A stretch of 64,000 nucleotides of DNA from Cyclaneusma minus (lineage: Eukaryota; Ascomycota; Leotiomycetes; Marthamycetales; Marthamycetaceae), in assembly GCA_037179335.1 (NCBI GenBank), contig JAKZHN010000005.1, positions 1 through 64,000 of the forward strand. The letters run 5' to 3'. Below are positions 10,996 through 23,508 of the stretch, one piece after another; positions within the stretch are counted from its first letter, which is position 1; every line of letters begins with the position of its first letter. Below the pieces are notes generated by a model that did not search any database, was not told the DNA's origin, and saw only the letters and a program-made list of their open reading frames with translations. The translations under genes and the position numbers were made by a program.

Positions 10996-12247
10996 CTTGT
11001 CGGCTAGCTGGTAGCTGTCGCGAAGTGGGTGAGAAGGGCAACTTGAATTGGACCCGGCGAGACCAATCGGAAGGTCGAGGCCCGATGAGTGCGACGATGG
11101 ATGGCGAGGGTGGAGAGCTGTGGCAGCGTAAATGGCGAGGTTGGTCGCTTGTCGCGATTTGCCAGGGAATCACGTGGTGGTCCGTGCCCCGCTAGCGTGA
11201 AGTTTGAGCGACCGCGACGGGAGTTGAGAGGGTGAAGATGGCAGCGACACACTTGGGTGAGGTGTGATGGCCGCATCTTCAATTCGCCCACAACTGCAAG
11301 GCGCCATTTCAGTCCGACGCCGCGGACTCGGAGACGCGAGGCGGAGACGCGAGGCGGAGACGCGAGGCGGAGACGCGATCGCCAACCTCCCAAGACCCCA
11401 AATCTGGGGAATTCGAGATCGAACATGCCCAAGAGCGAGAGCACAAGCACCCGATCTCGGGAGTCGAATTGAGTTGCTTGGCTCATGGCTTCACTTGTTC
11501 GAAGATTTGAAAAATTGAAGACTTGGAACAAGTCCGACCACATACGTTCAAACTCCAAAGGCTCCAGTCCTTCGCAAGACGCCCATTCCCGAACCATCAT
11601 TCGTGTGTGCTGCAGCCCTCATCTTGGTTTGTACCATGTGTTTGCTTCTCCTGTCTTAGAACTCCATACGGCTCCATGGACTCGGATACGGCTGCTACCA
11701 AACCTGCCGTCTCGAAAACACATTTCAGAACTCCAGGAGGAAGTTATCTTTGCTCCGAGTGGTCCATCATATAATAATGGTGGTCCGATGGGCATCCAAA
11801 GTCATGTCACTGACCATCTATGACTTCGCGCGCGTCAGCAAGCCCGTGGTGTCAGCAATGCCAACCCCAAGCTCCGAAGCTGCGATGCTCTTCATCGACC
11901 CTTCGTATCCAAACCAAAGAGGCTCAACAGCTTCTCACGGCATATGACAGTGCACCGCAGCACCGTCTCTCTCTGCGGGTCTTCTGTACTTGCCGGCTCA
12001 CCAAGACTCGGATCAAGCTGGCTTAGTGAGGCCGACCTTGTGCTGCGAGAAGCCAACCCTGTAAGCTTACTGTACAACGCCCAATTTCGTCCTACTGATT
12101 ACACACGCCCATTCACCTTTCTATTTTGCCCATCATCTATATTATCTGTAAGTCTGCCGCCGTGGCCAATGTCTCTCTACTTCTCTCCTCCAGATCACTG
12201 CACCTGGAGTTTTCCTATCTCGAATCCCACAACTCCCTCTCAAAACC
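10996..12247. other. Divergent promoter region HP1 / FMO fusion
   Basis: Separates the HP1 start (minus) from the monooxygenase fusion (plus). It contains a 13-bp tandem repeat, GGAGACGCGAGGC, three full copies plus a partial one at 11330-11378, just upstream of HP1. No gene is supported; the 198-aa minus-strand frame here has repeat-driven composition. Confidence 0.5.
11330..11378. repeat. 13-bp tandem repeat GGAGACGCGAGGC
   Basis: Three exact units and a partial fourth, GC-rich with repeated CGCG steps. It lies about 340 bp upstream of the HP1 start codon. Confidence 0.85.
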
Positions 12248-14903
12248 ATGGAGGTAGCACCCGCACCGAGAAAGGTGGGCAAGAGTGGCTTCAAGGTCAT
12301 CATCGCTGGTGGTTCCATCGGTGGAATGACCTTGGCCCATGCTCTTGCTCAGGCTGGTATTGATCATGTTGTTCTCGAGGGCCGAAATGATATCGCTCCC
12401 CAAGTCGGCGCTTCCATCGTTCTCCTTCCCAACGGTCTCCGTGTGATGGATCAACTCGGCATGTACGAGGATCTCGAGGAAGCCATGGAACCTTTGCAAA
12501 CCGCCTACGGATGGACAGACAAGGGTGACTTGGTTGGCAGAACATATGGCCCAGAATTGGCTATTCAGCGGTAAGTACTTTCCAATATGCTACGAAATGA
12601 TTGGGAACACTCGACTTATTCTATACAGAATGGGCTACCCTTGCGCTTTCCTGTCGAGACAGCGAACACTTCAAATTCTCTACGACCACATCGAGGACAA
12701 GTCGACGGTTCATCTCAGCAAGCGCGTAGAACGTGTCGACACTCACAAGGACTATGTCACAGTCAAGTGTACTGATGGAACGGAGTACGTTGGCGACATC
12801 GTTGTGGGCGCGGACGGAGTACACAGCACGGTCCGAGAAGAGATGCGGAGAATCGCGGATGAGGCTGGCAAATCCGATCTGGTGGCCAAGGACAGGAAGA
12901 GTGGGTACCCTTCTATCTTGGAGAATCCTCTGCCCCAAATGGTGGCACAACTGGTGCACAAAAGCTAACCATGATCAGACATGTCGGCTACTTACAGCTG
13001 CGTCTTCGGTATCTCCCTCGGCGTCAATGCTGCTGAATTGGGTGAAGAATTTGGTATCGGTCATCGATCGCACGGCAAAGACTGCTCGACCCTGTGTTTC
13101 GTTGGCAAGAACGATCGCATTTTCTGGTTCTTCTTCAAAAAGATGAACAAGACATACTATACCCCTAACATTCCGAGGTTCGCGAGGTCCGACATCGATA
13201 CTCACCTGCAACCACACAAGGACATGCACATCACGAAAAACCTGACGGTTGGAATGCTTTGGGATAAGATCTCATCGGTTTCTTTCGTCCCTCTTGAGGA
13301 GTCCGTCTTTGACACCTGGGTCTATGACCGTATTGCTTGTGTTGGCGACTCCATCCACAAGATGACCCCCAACGTACGTCTATTTAACTGCAGTTCTTCT
13401 TGCTCAATTTCTTCTACTGGCTCCTTCGTGCTAATCATATGACAGATGGGTCAAGGTGGTAACAGCGCCATTGAGAGTGCCACTGTCCTCGCAAACAACC
13501 TCAAGCGAATGCTCGAAAACCACGACAAGCCCGATCCCGAGACGGTCAAGAAGGCCCTGACAAACTACCAAGAGACCCGTCAATACCGCACTCATCTCAT
13601 CACTAACGTTGCGAACGAGCTGACCAGAATGGAGGCCTGCGCTACATGGCCACACAAGGTCTTGGCTCTCTACATCTATCCTTGGCTCGGAGACTTCATC
13701 GCAGACTTGACTGGAGACACCGTCATCGGATCCGAGAAACTGGAATTCTTGCCACCACCACCACGATCTCTGTCCGGCCACATGCCATTCGACCGCAACT
13801 CTGGAATTGGACACAAGGAAAACCGCCTCATCCGACTGCTCTTCGCGCTTCCTCTCCTCGCCTTCTGCTACTTCGCTTCCCACACCATGGGCGCAGCAAT
13901 CAATGGAATGTTCCCCTATCTCACCGAAGCCGTCAAGTCGCTCTCCTTCAACTACGGCATCGGTTCTTCCATCCCGATGATCAAGAACTTCACCGGTCTC
14001 GCAAGCATTGATAACACACTGCGCGCTTACATTGCTTTCTTCATGCCCGCTCTCGCCGGAATCGACCCCATGGCACGCCTGCAAGCCATCGCCTTTGGTG
14101 CCGACCTTGTGCCTCTCCAAACAGTCTGGGCGCTCGAGTCCATCCGCCGTGGTAACCTACTCACTGTCGTTGCCCTCTTCCCGCTCGTCTTCGGCATCGC
14201 CTACCAGCTCAAAGGTCTCGCTTTCGTCGCACCAGTCTTCTACTTCTTCCACTACATGCAGACTCCAATGGAAAACTACGCCCCTATCGACAACCGTCTC
14301 TGCAACATGAACTATGTCAAGACTCTACTGCCGGCTCTTGTGCTCGGCTATGTTGTGCCATCAGTTGCAATGTTCGCCCCCGCTCTTTCGATCGGGACCC
14401 GTCAGTACATTAATGGTGCTTGGCAATTCTTCCCCGTTATCTTTGCAGTGCTCCACTGGATTTTCAGCCTCTGCGTCACCGACACCACTCGCCACGACCG
14501 CCTCTACAAGCCCGAAGCTGACCTGCCTTACCTGAAGCCCATCTACGCCTTCGCCTTTGCCGTCAGCTCTTTGACTTACCTGTCTCTCTGGGCATTCAGT
14601 CCATACTCCATGACTGATATCTTCTTCTCAGGATTGGCTAACCCTGGTATGGTGAAGAATATCGTGCAAGGTGCTGCTGCGGCGTTGAGATGGGATCAAA
14701 TTGTGACCTTTTCGGCTACATTCTTGTGGATCTTGCTCGGCTTCAACGACATGAAGGCAGCCGGCCGCACTGATGCGAGCTGGTTCAAGATTGGTGGTGT
14801 GCTAGCAGGAACTAGTCTAGTGTGTGGACCTGGAGCGGGCATGTGTGCCATGTGGGCCTGGAGGGAAAACATTTTGAGGAGGAAGTTGACCCCCAAGGAT
14901 TAG
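12248..14903 (+). CDS. FAD monooxygenase fused to multi-pass membrane domain
   Basis: 815 aa from exons 12248-12570, 12629-12900, 12979-13373 and 13446-14903 (2448 nt). Residues 1 to about 420 are a class A FAD monooxygenase: dinucleotide motif AGGSIGG near residue 20, GADGVHST near 170, and GDSIHKMTPNMGQGG near 321-335, as in PaxM/salicylate hydroxylase-like enzymes. From about residue 460 to the end lie roughly nine hydrophobic segments with short loops, beginning at RLLFALPLLAFCYF. Fungal meroterpenoid pathways pair epoxidase FMOs with integral-membrane terpene cyclases, and a fused pair would couple epoxidation to cyclisation. That reading of the C-terminal half is inference: I see no diagnostic acidic motif I can name. 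No polyketide synthase or prenyltransferase lies nearby, so it is an orphan. A C-terminal membrane anchor of other function is the alternative. Confidence 0.85.
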
Positions 14904-16418
14904 AGATGAATATTGCGGATACGACAGCACGGTATACAGAGGTCGGGATGTATATTGACGGAATCCGGGACAACAAGACAGCGACAAGACTGGACATGGT
15001 AGATCTTGGGAAACGTCCTGAACAGCTTGCACATATTTCTTGCTTGGTACGTTGGAAAAATCTACAGATTACAGGGCATGGCGTTGCAAAGGCTCTAGAT
15101 TTGGCATTACCTAGGTATGGAGTTTGGACTGGTCACACGAGATTTTCATGCTGTACGAATTAGTTTAGTTAGCATTTAGCCAATAATGATCCCCAGTCGT
15201 TGAATTTCTCTCATATATCCCCTTCCAAGCATCGGATAAGAAAGGGCAGAAACCGCGTATCTCGTACATGCAGCCAGCCCCCCAGAGACTGGGAATTTTC
15301 CATCCCCATCGCTTTACTCTTGTATAGCACAGCCTCAAATTTGGGAATCGTTGAGCGGCAAAGGTCAAAGGGCTGACATGATCATGCGTCTGACATAATA
15401 TTCCGGCCTGCCCTTTGGTCACACCAGATGCAGGAAGGGCTTTATGCCAAATCCAGCGCATGTAAATCAGCATGAGGCACGATCCTAGGGCTCTGAGCCA
15501 GGCTGCCAGATGCATTCCGAATCTCCAGGCTCCGAATAGGGTACGCTGCCGTGTTCCGTAGCTCCGCGGCTATTTGATTTTCAAGTTTTGGGTCGCTTTC
15601 GAGTTTGTCAAAAGCTCTGGCCAGGGGCGAAGCAGTTAAGACTTTGAAGTTTGAAGCCAACTGCCAAATATTGGAACTAATCATCAAGGCTTGGAGTATT
15701 GTTTTATGATTTGACACTTCATGTGCTCCTTCAATGACAGTGACTCGGTGAGACTTTTCACTTTTCACTCAATCACTGTCACTTGTGTTCAACGCCCTTG
15801 TTTCGCAAGGAGGCAACATTCGAAATTCGAAGGTGACTGAGGCCGGTATCGATCTCACCACTTTTTGGTCACGGAATACGGATATAAGAAACCTCTCCGA
15901 AGAGACATAGTACATACAGAGGTATCACTAGAGCTCGCACATGGCATTGGTTTAGGTACTGTTCTTTTTCTATGAACTATCTACTGCTGTCTGAGGCTGT
16001 GTTTCAAGCCTTGCATCCCGTGTTGTCCACCTGACCGCAGTCAAGTGTGTTCCAACACTGTGCACTCATATATTGTCGGTTGAGAAGCGGCCTAAGCAGT
16101 AAAAACCTCCTTGAGGTGAAAAACCTGCCCTGCCCGCTCCCCAAAAGTAGCTAGTCCGTATCCATCATGCTTCCATTCGTAACAACCCGCAGTCATGTGA
16201 CCAAGTAACATACTATATCAACATCTGTCTCGTCCGTATCCTATTCTAACAATTGCTTCGTAGCGGGGAAGTGATATCGCAACCACCACCTATACATCAG
16301 CCTCCCGGTCAATTTCCCCGGCAATCGATCGGAGAAGGCGGAGAAGGTTTCGTAATGCTCATGGATCCAAGGGTGGTCCTTGTTGAAGAGCTTCCGTAAC
16401 ACTCGGTTGAGGAGACGG
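14904..16418. other. Intergenic, no gene seen
   Basis: About 1.5 kb between two convergent genes. The frames present are short, overlap on both strands and lack family similarity or sensible splice sites. No repeat recognised. Confidence 0.5.
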
Positions 16419-17907
16419 TCAGTGAGGTGACGGAACGGCAGCAGGCACGACATGATTGTCTACAGTACCCGGTTGTCTTGAACCGTATCCTGCAAAAGAC
16501 GATTGCTGTGAAGGCTGGACAGGGGCCTGGACAGGGGTCGCTGCAGAAGTCGATGTTCTTTGACGTTTCCTTAATGGCCGTTCGGACAACGATGGAGGGG
16601 CGCTGGCTAGGAACGAGCCTGGTGGATAAGTACCACGCGAGGAAAGAAGCTGCAGTTCTCTGTTAAGCGAAGACCTCGCTGGAGCACGCGAGGAAAGAAG
16701 CTGCGGTCCATTGGGCGCAGCCCTCGCTGGAGCACGCGAGGAAAGAAGCTGCCGTCCTCTGGGCAAAGACCTCCCTGGACCCGCGACTTCGTCGTCGGAG
16801 ATGTGTTCGCCGTCAGACATTTCATCATCGTTGGGTGTTTGGTAGTCGACAGACATCTTGTCATAGTCGGACTCATCTTCATGTTCATCAACAGACGACA
16901 TTTCGTCATCGAGCGGATGATATGAGGTGTTGTACTGCTTGCGGTCGGCAGGATTCCTGGTACTGCGAGTCTCCGCCAGGAAAGTCACGGTGTAACGGCC
17001 CGCGGCTTCCCAGTCCGGCAACCCGGCTTCCATTCGCAATATGTGCTTTTCCGTCCGTAGTATGGCTTCTTCTTGGTCAGGGGCGACAAGCTTGCCTCCC
17101 TCGTACCCATTCACGACACCCGGGAACTGTACGTGTATTTCATGCCAGAACATCGGCGAGCCTATGGCTCTGGCATGTCTGATCAGAAATTCCTTTGTAA
17201 TTTCCCCGTCCAACTTGATTTCGAGAGGTGGTCCGTTCTGAATGTACTTGAAAAAGCACATCACAGCCTTCCAGAATGCCTGGGGCTGGTGGCGGATCAC
17301 TGAGGTGTCGTCGACAGGATTGACGAACTTGTTTTCCGGGTCGAACACGGTGAAGGGAGGAGGCGGTTGGTCGTAATAATTGGAGACAAGTTGAAACCAT
17401 TCCAGATCGCTGGGAGGCTCATTTTGGTACAGGCCCGACTTGGCGGTAGCCTCCCAGTTCCAGACCATGTCTCTTGCGAGACGGCTAAAGGACATGAGGA
17501 GATCTCGGGAAATCGTGATTGTTTGTGGATTCTCCGGACGGTAGAAGCTTGCCTTGCAGGCCAGGGTGAACTTAGGACCTTGGTCATATCTGATGTGATC
17601 ATCAGCGAAGGAGTTCAATGGATGTGCGGAGGAATATCAAAGTGAAGTTGGCTTACCTTTGGCGCTGCTTGTCAGAGAGCCACGGACCTTGAGCGGGCGG
17701 CTGGTCAGCCAACATCTCTGTGCAGCGATCTGCAAGACCGTTGTCGTGCCACCAGTTGTTCTTCATTGTCACTTGGTATTCCTCGCAGTCCTTAACCCAC
17801 CAGAAGCTCCTCCTTTTTGGAATTGGTGCCTTTACAGTACTATGTCCCTCGGTACCGGGTATGGGATCCCCGGTACCGCAAGAAATAATACCCTGGCCCC
17901 CGCTCAT
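16419..17907 (-). CDS. Hypothetical protein with internal LLSSR repeats
   Basis: 473 aa from two exons (17657-17907, 16419-17589; 1422 nt). The intron donor GTAAGC and the acceptor restore an Arg codon and the reading RQRYDQGPKFTL. I do not recognise the family. The N-terminal 300 residues look globular, with Trp/Tyr-rich blocks (KRRSFWWVKD, DMVWNWEA). Then follows an acidic Met/Asp/Ser stretch, three copies of QLLSSR-containing repeats (QLLSSRAPAR twice, then a diverged copy), and a Pro/Ser-rich basic tail. DNA repeat units near 16,640-16,760 share CACGCGAGGAAAGAAGCTGC. It is probably lineage-restricted. The start at 17907 is the ATG giving MSGGQG; upstream in-frame ATGs exist. Confidence 0.65.
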
Positions 17908-19502
17908 GGTCGTTGCGCGAGGAACTGTTCCAGCGGCCTCAGCGCAGCTCAGCACAGCTCGGCGCAGCTTGGCCAGGTGGTTGTGTGGGTGCGTGGGTGC
18001 GTGGGGAAGATTGTAATTGGAACAGGTGGGAGCGGGCGAGACAGGGCGCGGTTTGTGAATATATTGAGGGCGGACGGTGAATGTGGGAGGATGGAGAGCG
18101 CGGAGAGGAAGTCGGTCGCAGTCTTGAACAGAAAAAGGGCGCGGTGCGAGAACCGTCAAATTGAGTATCAAGCGCGGACGGTCAAGGTGGAAGGACAGGG
18201 AGGAATTCGGTCGCAGGCTCAAGCGCGGTGCGAGAGCGGTGGACAGCGCGTAAACAGAGCTCGGTTCTTTGCAGACGAGGTATTCGCCAAAGTCATCATG
18301 AGTGAGCTTAAGGGACGACAGTGACGAACGGAAGCGATAGAGAACTACTCGAACGACAGAGTAACTAGTCGCGAGTCGAGGCAGCAATTTTCTTGACTGG
18401 AACACCAACATCGTAAACACCATACTCCACTTTTGTTCTTAATACCAGCAACTACGTTCATTAGATATCTTGAATGTTTATGTATCAAGTAGGGGAAAAT
18501 GAGCACAGCGGAAATGAGAATAGGGGCAGAGGGTTCGAACGAATACAAGGAGTGAACATCTTGGAAAGGATGGCTAGACCACTATGCGATAGTATGAACA
18601 CTTAACCAAACATATCAAACCATTAGTGAAAGTTTTGTGCCACATGTCAAACTTTGTAGCACTGTGTTGAACAGCCCGAATCCTTGATGTTCCTGTTGTT
18701 GTTGTTGATAAAAATCTACACTCAGGTATATGAAAACGGTTTCTCTAGTCTTTTGTTCAGGTCATTATACTTCGCTAGGCATTGAGCCAGTGCGACAGCT
18801 TTCACAAAGCCATAAAAATCACTGGAAGCGTCTACATCTACTGTGCTTGTCTCATGTGGTTATGCTTAGCCACCAGTGATAAACCCAGCATGGCTGGGCA
18901 TTGGGCAAAGCAGACACCCAAGAGCTTGGCAGCAAACTTTGGAATTCAACGTTCAAATTTCAAGTCACAAAGGGACCAGGGTTGAGGACTGATGATCGGG
19001 GCTCACATTTCAAAGGCTAATCACTCAAGCACTACCAAAATGACCTTCGGAGGACTAGGCTGCCTAGAAGCCTCTGGAATTGGGGTTCATGGATGGCGAT
19101 AGAGACAGAATGACAGGCATTGCAGCTTGCAGTGCCCAGGTGACTTGGGGCATTTCAACTGATTACTGAGTCTGATTTGTGACATCCAAATATTTAACTA
19201 ATCAGGGACATCCCAGATGATCAGGACTCTTTCGAGTAAATGATAATTCGAAAATTACTTGTGGACCTCAGACCACATACAAAATTTTGTCACGATGCTG
19301 TAGATAACTCGAGAAACACAGTCAATAGGGGACAGCTAGACAAGTAAGATACAAGTTTCCAAAATTGACACTGCTTGGAATTTGAGCAAACATGAACCAT
19401 GGAATTCGACAAACTTCTGGCTCGCAGTTCCCTAGTCCACAGCTATCTTCGCATCCTAGGCTAAAAGACTGGAGACAAAGAAGGAGGGAGAGGCTCCATA
19501 GA
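17908..19502. other. Intergenic, no gene seen
   Basis: Upstream of the orphan gene and downstream of a possible small membrane protein. Only short frames are present. 18,430-19,300 is lower in GC, with nothing recognised. Confidence 0.45.
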
Positions 19503-19898
19503 TTATGTACCATGTTCGAGAACTTGCCGAGCAAAAATAGGACCTAGTATGCAAAACACGCCGAAATAGCAAAGAGAAGGCCCGAGGAGGACAATGACCA
19601 ATTCTAGGCCAGCAACAAGGAACGAAAGGAAATTCTGCGGCCAGCAGATGAGATAATGATACAGTTGAAGACTGAGAGACTGCATGAATTGCTCAAGTCT
19701 ATCGGTCTTTGGGTGCGAGAACAAAGCTTCGACCGGGGACGCCAACAGCTGAAAGGTTGTGAAAAGGAAGTTTGCAGATAGAAATGCTTTGCTTCGCAAG
19801 GCTGCGCGTCTTGTGGTTGGAACGGTAATAGGCTTGGGTCTCAGTCTTCGTTGTAACCTCGCACGCCTATTCCAGCTTCTCGGACTTGGGAACGGCAT
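19503..19898 (-). CDS. Possible small membrane protein, hypothetical
   Basis: 131-aa frame from ATG (MPFPSPRSWN) with a strongly basic N-terminus (Arg-rich residues 10-40). It has two hydrophobic segments, about residues 43-55 and a longer one near 90-125 (LVAGLELVIVLLGPSLCYFG). The pattern fits a small inner or organellar membrane protein, but no family is recognised and no neighbour supports it. It stands alone in about 2.6 kb. It could be chance. Confidence 0.3.
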   Translation of the reverse strand: MPFPSPRSWNRRARLQRRLRPKPITVPTTRRAALRSKAFLSANFLFTTFQLLASPVEALFSHPKTDRLEQFMQSLSLQLYHYLICWPQNFLSFLVAGLELVIVLLGPSLCYFGVFCILGPIFARQVLEHGT

Positions 19899-20562
19899 GG
19901 TAGACAAGTTCGGGGGGGCTGGAAGATGCGATAAGAGACAATCGTATTGTTGATGCAATGAGATGGAAAGGGAAGCTGGGTGTCGGAAGTCGAGGTCTGG
20001 CGTAACGGCGGCCTAGGTTTTATATCAGGATAATGGTCTTTGTTCAAGATTGTTCAACATTTCATTGTCGCTTGGTCAATGAGAAATCGGGGCCATCACC
20101 TGGGCCATTTTGGCGGTCCTCGACATTCTGTCATGTATGGCATAGTGCAGGTTCTTGAGGTTGAATGCCCTGATGGCGACATCAATATGGAATGGACCAA
20201 GGAGTTTGACAGGACGGGAGGCTTAAAATAGTTCGTGAAATAGTTCGTGAAACATGGTCTGTGCGGCGGGGTGTGTGTGCAGAGGCCACCACGCGTCGGT
20301 CTGGTCCAAAAAGACACCTTGTCTCTCCCTGAATTGAACAAAATGGACCAGCTGTGAATGGTCCCCCTGCGTCTCGCCATCTTCCGACTCCAGTTGTTGC
20401 TGGCCTGCCGTCTCCGACGCACACAACCCCCCAAATCTGTGGGATCCCCTTGAACACGTTGGTCAGTCTCCAGTCCCCTCTTTCCCTCGCTCGCAGCCTC
20501 GTCAACATTTCGCTCTGTCGCTGACACTTGTGCCATTCCAGGTGCCATCTCCTGTCGCAATC
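19899..20562. other. Upstream region of pmt4
   Basis: Contains the pmt4 promoter. The CT-rich stretch just before the ATG is the probable 5' leader, and a CCATTCCAG sequence at about 20532-20540 could be a leader-intron acceptor. No additional gene. Confidence 0.4.
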
Positions 20563-22907
20563 ATGACTTCGCCGGCGGGCTCTGTACGCCAGCGCAAAAA
20601 GGCAAAGGAGTCGCCCGCCGTTACCCCCCCAGCGATCGACGAGAAGTTCCATTCTGTCGTCAAGGCCAAGCCCAGCGACTGGGATTACAAGCTGGCCTTG
20701 ACCATCATCACCATCCTGGGTTTCGTGACGCGCTTCTGGGGAATCAGCCATCCTGACGAGGTTGTTTTCGATGAAGTACATTTCGGAAAGTTTGCCTCCT
20801 ACTACCTCGAACGGACCTTCTTCTTCGATGTTCACCCTCCCTTCGGAAAACTCCTATTCGCCCTGATGGGCTGGTTCGTGGGCTACGATGGGCACTTCCA
20901 CTTCGAGAACATCGGCGACTCATACATCACCAACAAGGTGCCATATGTAGCTTTCCGAGCGATGCCAGCCCTGATGGGTGCCCTGACCATTCCTGTCACC
21001 TTCCTTATCATGTGGGAGTCGGGCTACACTCTGCCAGCTTGTGTGCTTGCTTCAGGATTGGTCCTATTCGACAACGCGCACATTGGACAGACTCGCCTGA
21101 TTCTGCTTGATGCTACCCTTGTCCTGGCCATGGCCTGCAGTATCCTCTGCTACATCAAGTTCTATAAGCTCAGACACGTTCCATTCTCGAGGAAATGGTG
21201 GAAGTGGCTTCTCCTGACCGGATTCGCTCTCAGCTGCGACATTTCCACCAAGTACGTAGGACTTTTCGCCTTCATCACCATTGGATCAGCGGTAGCCATT
21301 GACCTGTGGGATCTGCTCAATGTGGACCGTCGACAGGGTCCTCTGAGCCTGCCTGAGTTCGCGAAGCATTTCGCTGCCCGGGCTGTCGGTCTGATCATTG
21401 TTCCGTTCCTCTTCTACCTATTCTGGTTCCAAGTTCACTTTGCAATCCTGAACCGCTCTGGCCCAGGTGATGATTTCATGTCTCCAGCTTTCCAGGAGAC
21501 TCTGAGCGACAATTTGATGACTGCCAACTCTGTCACCATCGACTACTATGACCACATTGTGATGAGACACAAGGAAACCAAGACCTACCTTCACAGTCAC
21601 TTAGACAGATATCCTCTGCGCTACGACGATGGCCGTGTCTCAAGCCAGGGTCAACAAGTCACTGGTTATCCTTTCAACGACACAAACAACCACTGGCAAG
21701 TTGTACCCATAAACGACGACAATGTATTGGGTCATGCTGTCAGGAACAACGAGGTCGTCAGACTCAGGCATGTTGTCACCAACTCGTACCTTCTCTCCCA
21801 CGATGTTGCCTCTCCTTACTATCCTACCAACCAGGAATTCACCACTATTCCCTTGGACGAAGCCAATGACCGTTTCAACGATACTCTCTTTGAGCTGAGA
21901 ATTGAGAACGGAAAGCCCGGCCAGGAATTCAAGAGCTTGTCTGGCCAGTTCAAACTTGTTCACTTCCCAAGCAAGGTTGCTATGTGGACTCACACTACTC
22001 CTCTGCCAGACTGGGCTTACAAGCAACAAGAGATCAACGGAAACAAGAACTTGCAACAATCGTCGAATATCTGGTATGTCGATGATATACCTTCGCTCCC
22101 AGCCGACAGCCCACGACTTATCCGAGAGGAAAGAGTTGTCAAGCGCCTGCCCTTCCTTGTCAAGTGGTTTGAGCTTCAGAGAGCCATGTTCTACCACAAC
22201 AATGCTTTGACCAGCAGCCACCCTTACGCCAGCCAGCCTTTCCAGTGGCCATTCCTACTCCGCGGTGTTAGCTTCTGGACCCACAATGACACACGCCAGC
22301 AGATCTATTTCCTCGGAAACCCAATCGGCTGGTGGATCGCAAGTAGTATTATTGCAGTGTATGCCGGTATCCTTGCCGCCGACCAGCTTTCTCTTCGCCG
22401 TGGTGTGGATGCACTGGACAGCCGTAAGTTTATTAATTTCCTCCTGGTCTCATGACAATCAGCTGACATGACATGCTAGGCACGAGAGCAAGACTCTACA
22501 ACTCGACCGGCTTCTTCTTCCTGGCCTGGGCAACTCACTACTTCCCCTTCTACCTCATGGGCCGACAACTTTTCCTCCACCACTATCTGCCCGCCCATCT
22601 TGCATCCTGCCTTGTTGCAGGTGCCATGCTCGAATTCGTATTCGTCGTTGAGCCCTTTGATGTTGACAGCACGACCAAGAGTACCAAAAAGGGTGGTGTT
22701 CCACAGGTCCGTCGCCATCTCCCTGCCCGTGAGCGCTTGACCGGCCAAAGTATGTCGGCAAGCTGGATCGCCGTGGCAGTGTCTATGGCGGTTGTGCTCT
22801 TCGGGTGGTACTTCTTCCTGCCACTCACCTACGGATACCCTGGTCTGGATCCAGCTGGAGTTAACGCGAGGAAATGGCTTGCATACGACTTGCACTTCGC
22901 CAAATAA
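20563..22907 (+). CDS. pmt4: Protein O-mannosyltransferase, PMT4 subfamily
   Basis: 762 aa from exons 20563-22423 and 22480-22907 (2289 nt), the usual length for Pmt4/PmtC. It transfers mannose from dolichyl-phosphate-mannose to Ser/Thr of secretory and membrane-anchored proteins in the ER. Loop 1 carries the catalytic Asp-Glu pair in HPDEVVFDEVHFGKFASYY (residues 63-81) and FFFDVHPPFGK. Multiple transmembrane segments flank a lumenal MIR region around residues 330-520, with the motif YLHSH..RYPLRYDDGR. The subfamily call rests on remembered Pmt4-type blocks (FDNAHIGQTRLILLDATL, GFALSCDISTKYVG) rather than an alignment. The start is the ATG in GCAATCATGACT, not the longer GTG-led frame. Confidence 0.93.
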
Positions 22908-23508
22908 ATGCCATGATAGAATGGTTCCAACTTGGGTGGGATACTATATTGAGAAGGCTAGCCGCAACTTGGGAGGGCGGAAAGCGGAAAAGGAGGGCTT
23001 CGGGGCCGGCGACCGGTGTGGAAAAGCTCTTTGATTTGCATTAGCGACAGGAACTGGGCTTATCCTCTTGTACTATACTGTTCTCTATTTAGACGTCACT
23101 TCTGAAAATGACCCGGTGCCTACTCGGCATGCTAAATGAACTGTGAGTGCATCTGTGAAGCTGATCCACTTTCGAGTTTCGAAGCCGAGGGCGTTATAGC
23201 CACATGAGGCCAATAGTTAGGTAGAATCTGATAGAACATGGCAAAGTTACACGGCTTCATCAACCGTGAGACATGCTCTATACAATATACAAAACATGAT
23301 GCAATAAAGTTAAGGCGTTTCTTCACATATGAAGCTTATGTCCCCAGACCCAGAATGCCAAGCATAACCTAGCCGGGTGACTAAGCAGCCTTATCGCGAT
23401 CGGCCGCCAAGTGTCGCACGAGGGCAGCGTCACAGCACGCGCCATAAAAACACCACCAACCTTCCTGGCCCAAATCGCATCTTCACTACTCCGCAATCCA
23501 TCGCAATC
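22908..23508. other. Intergenic, taf10 promoter side
   Basis: Between two plus-strand genes. A GCGATCGGCCGCC stretch lies about 110 bp before the taf10 ATG. No gene seen. Confidence 0.4.

Noticed and set aside
11004..11600. 198-codon minus-strand frame upstream of HP1
   Set aside because: Runs through the 13-bp GGAGACGCGAGGC repeat, has no domain and lies in the HP1 promoter.
13431..14120. 229-codon minus-strand frame
   Set aside because: Antisense to the FMO fusion; no independent signal.
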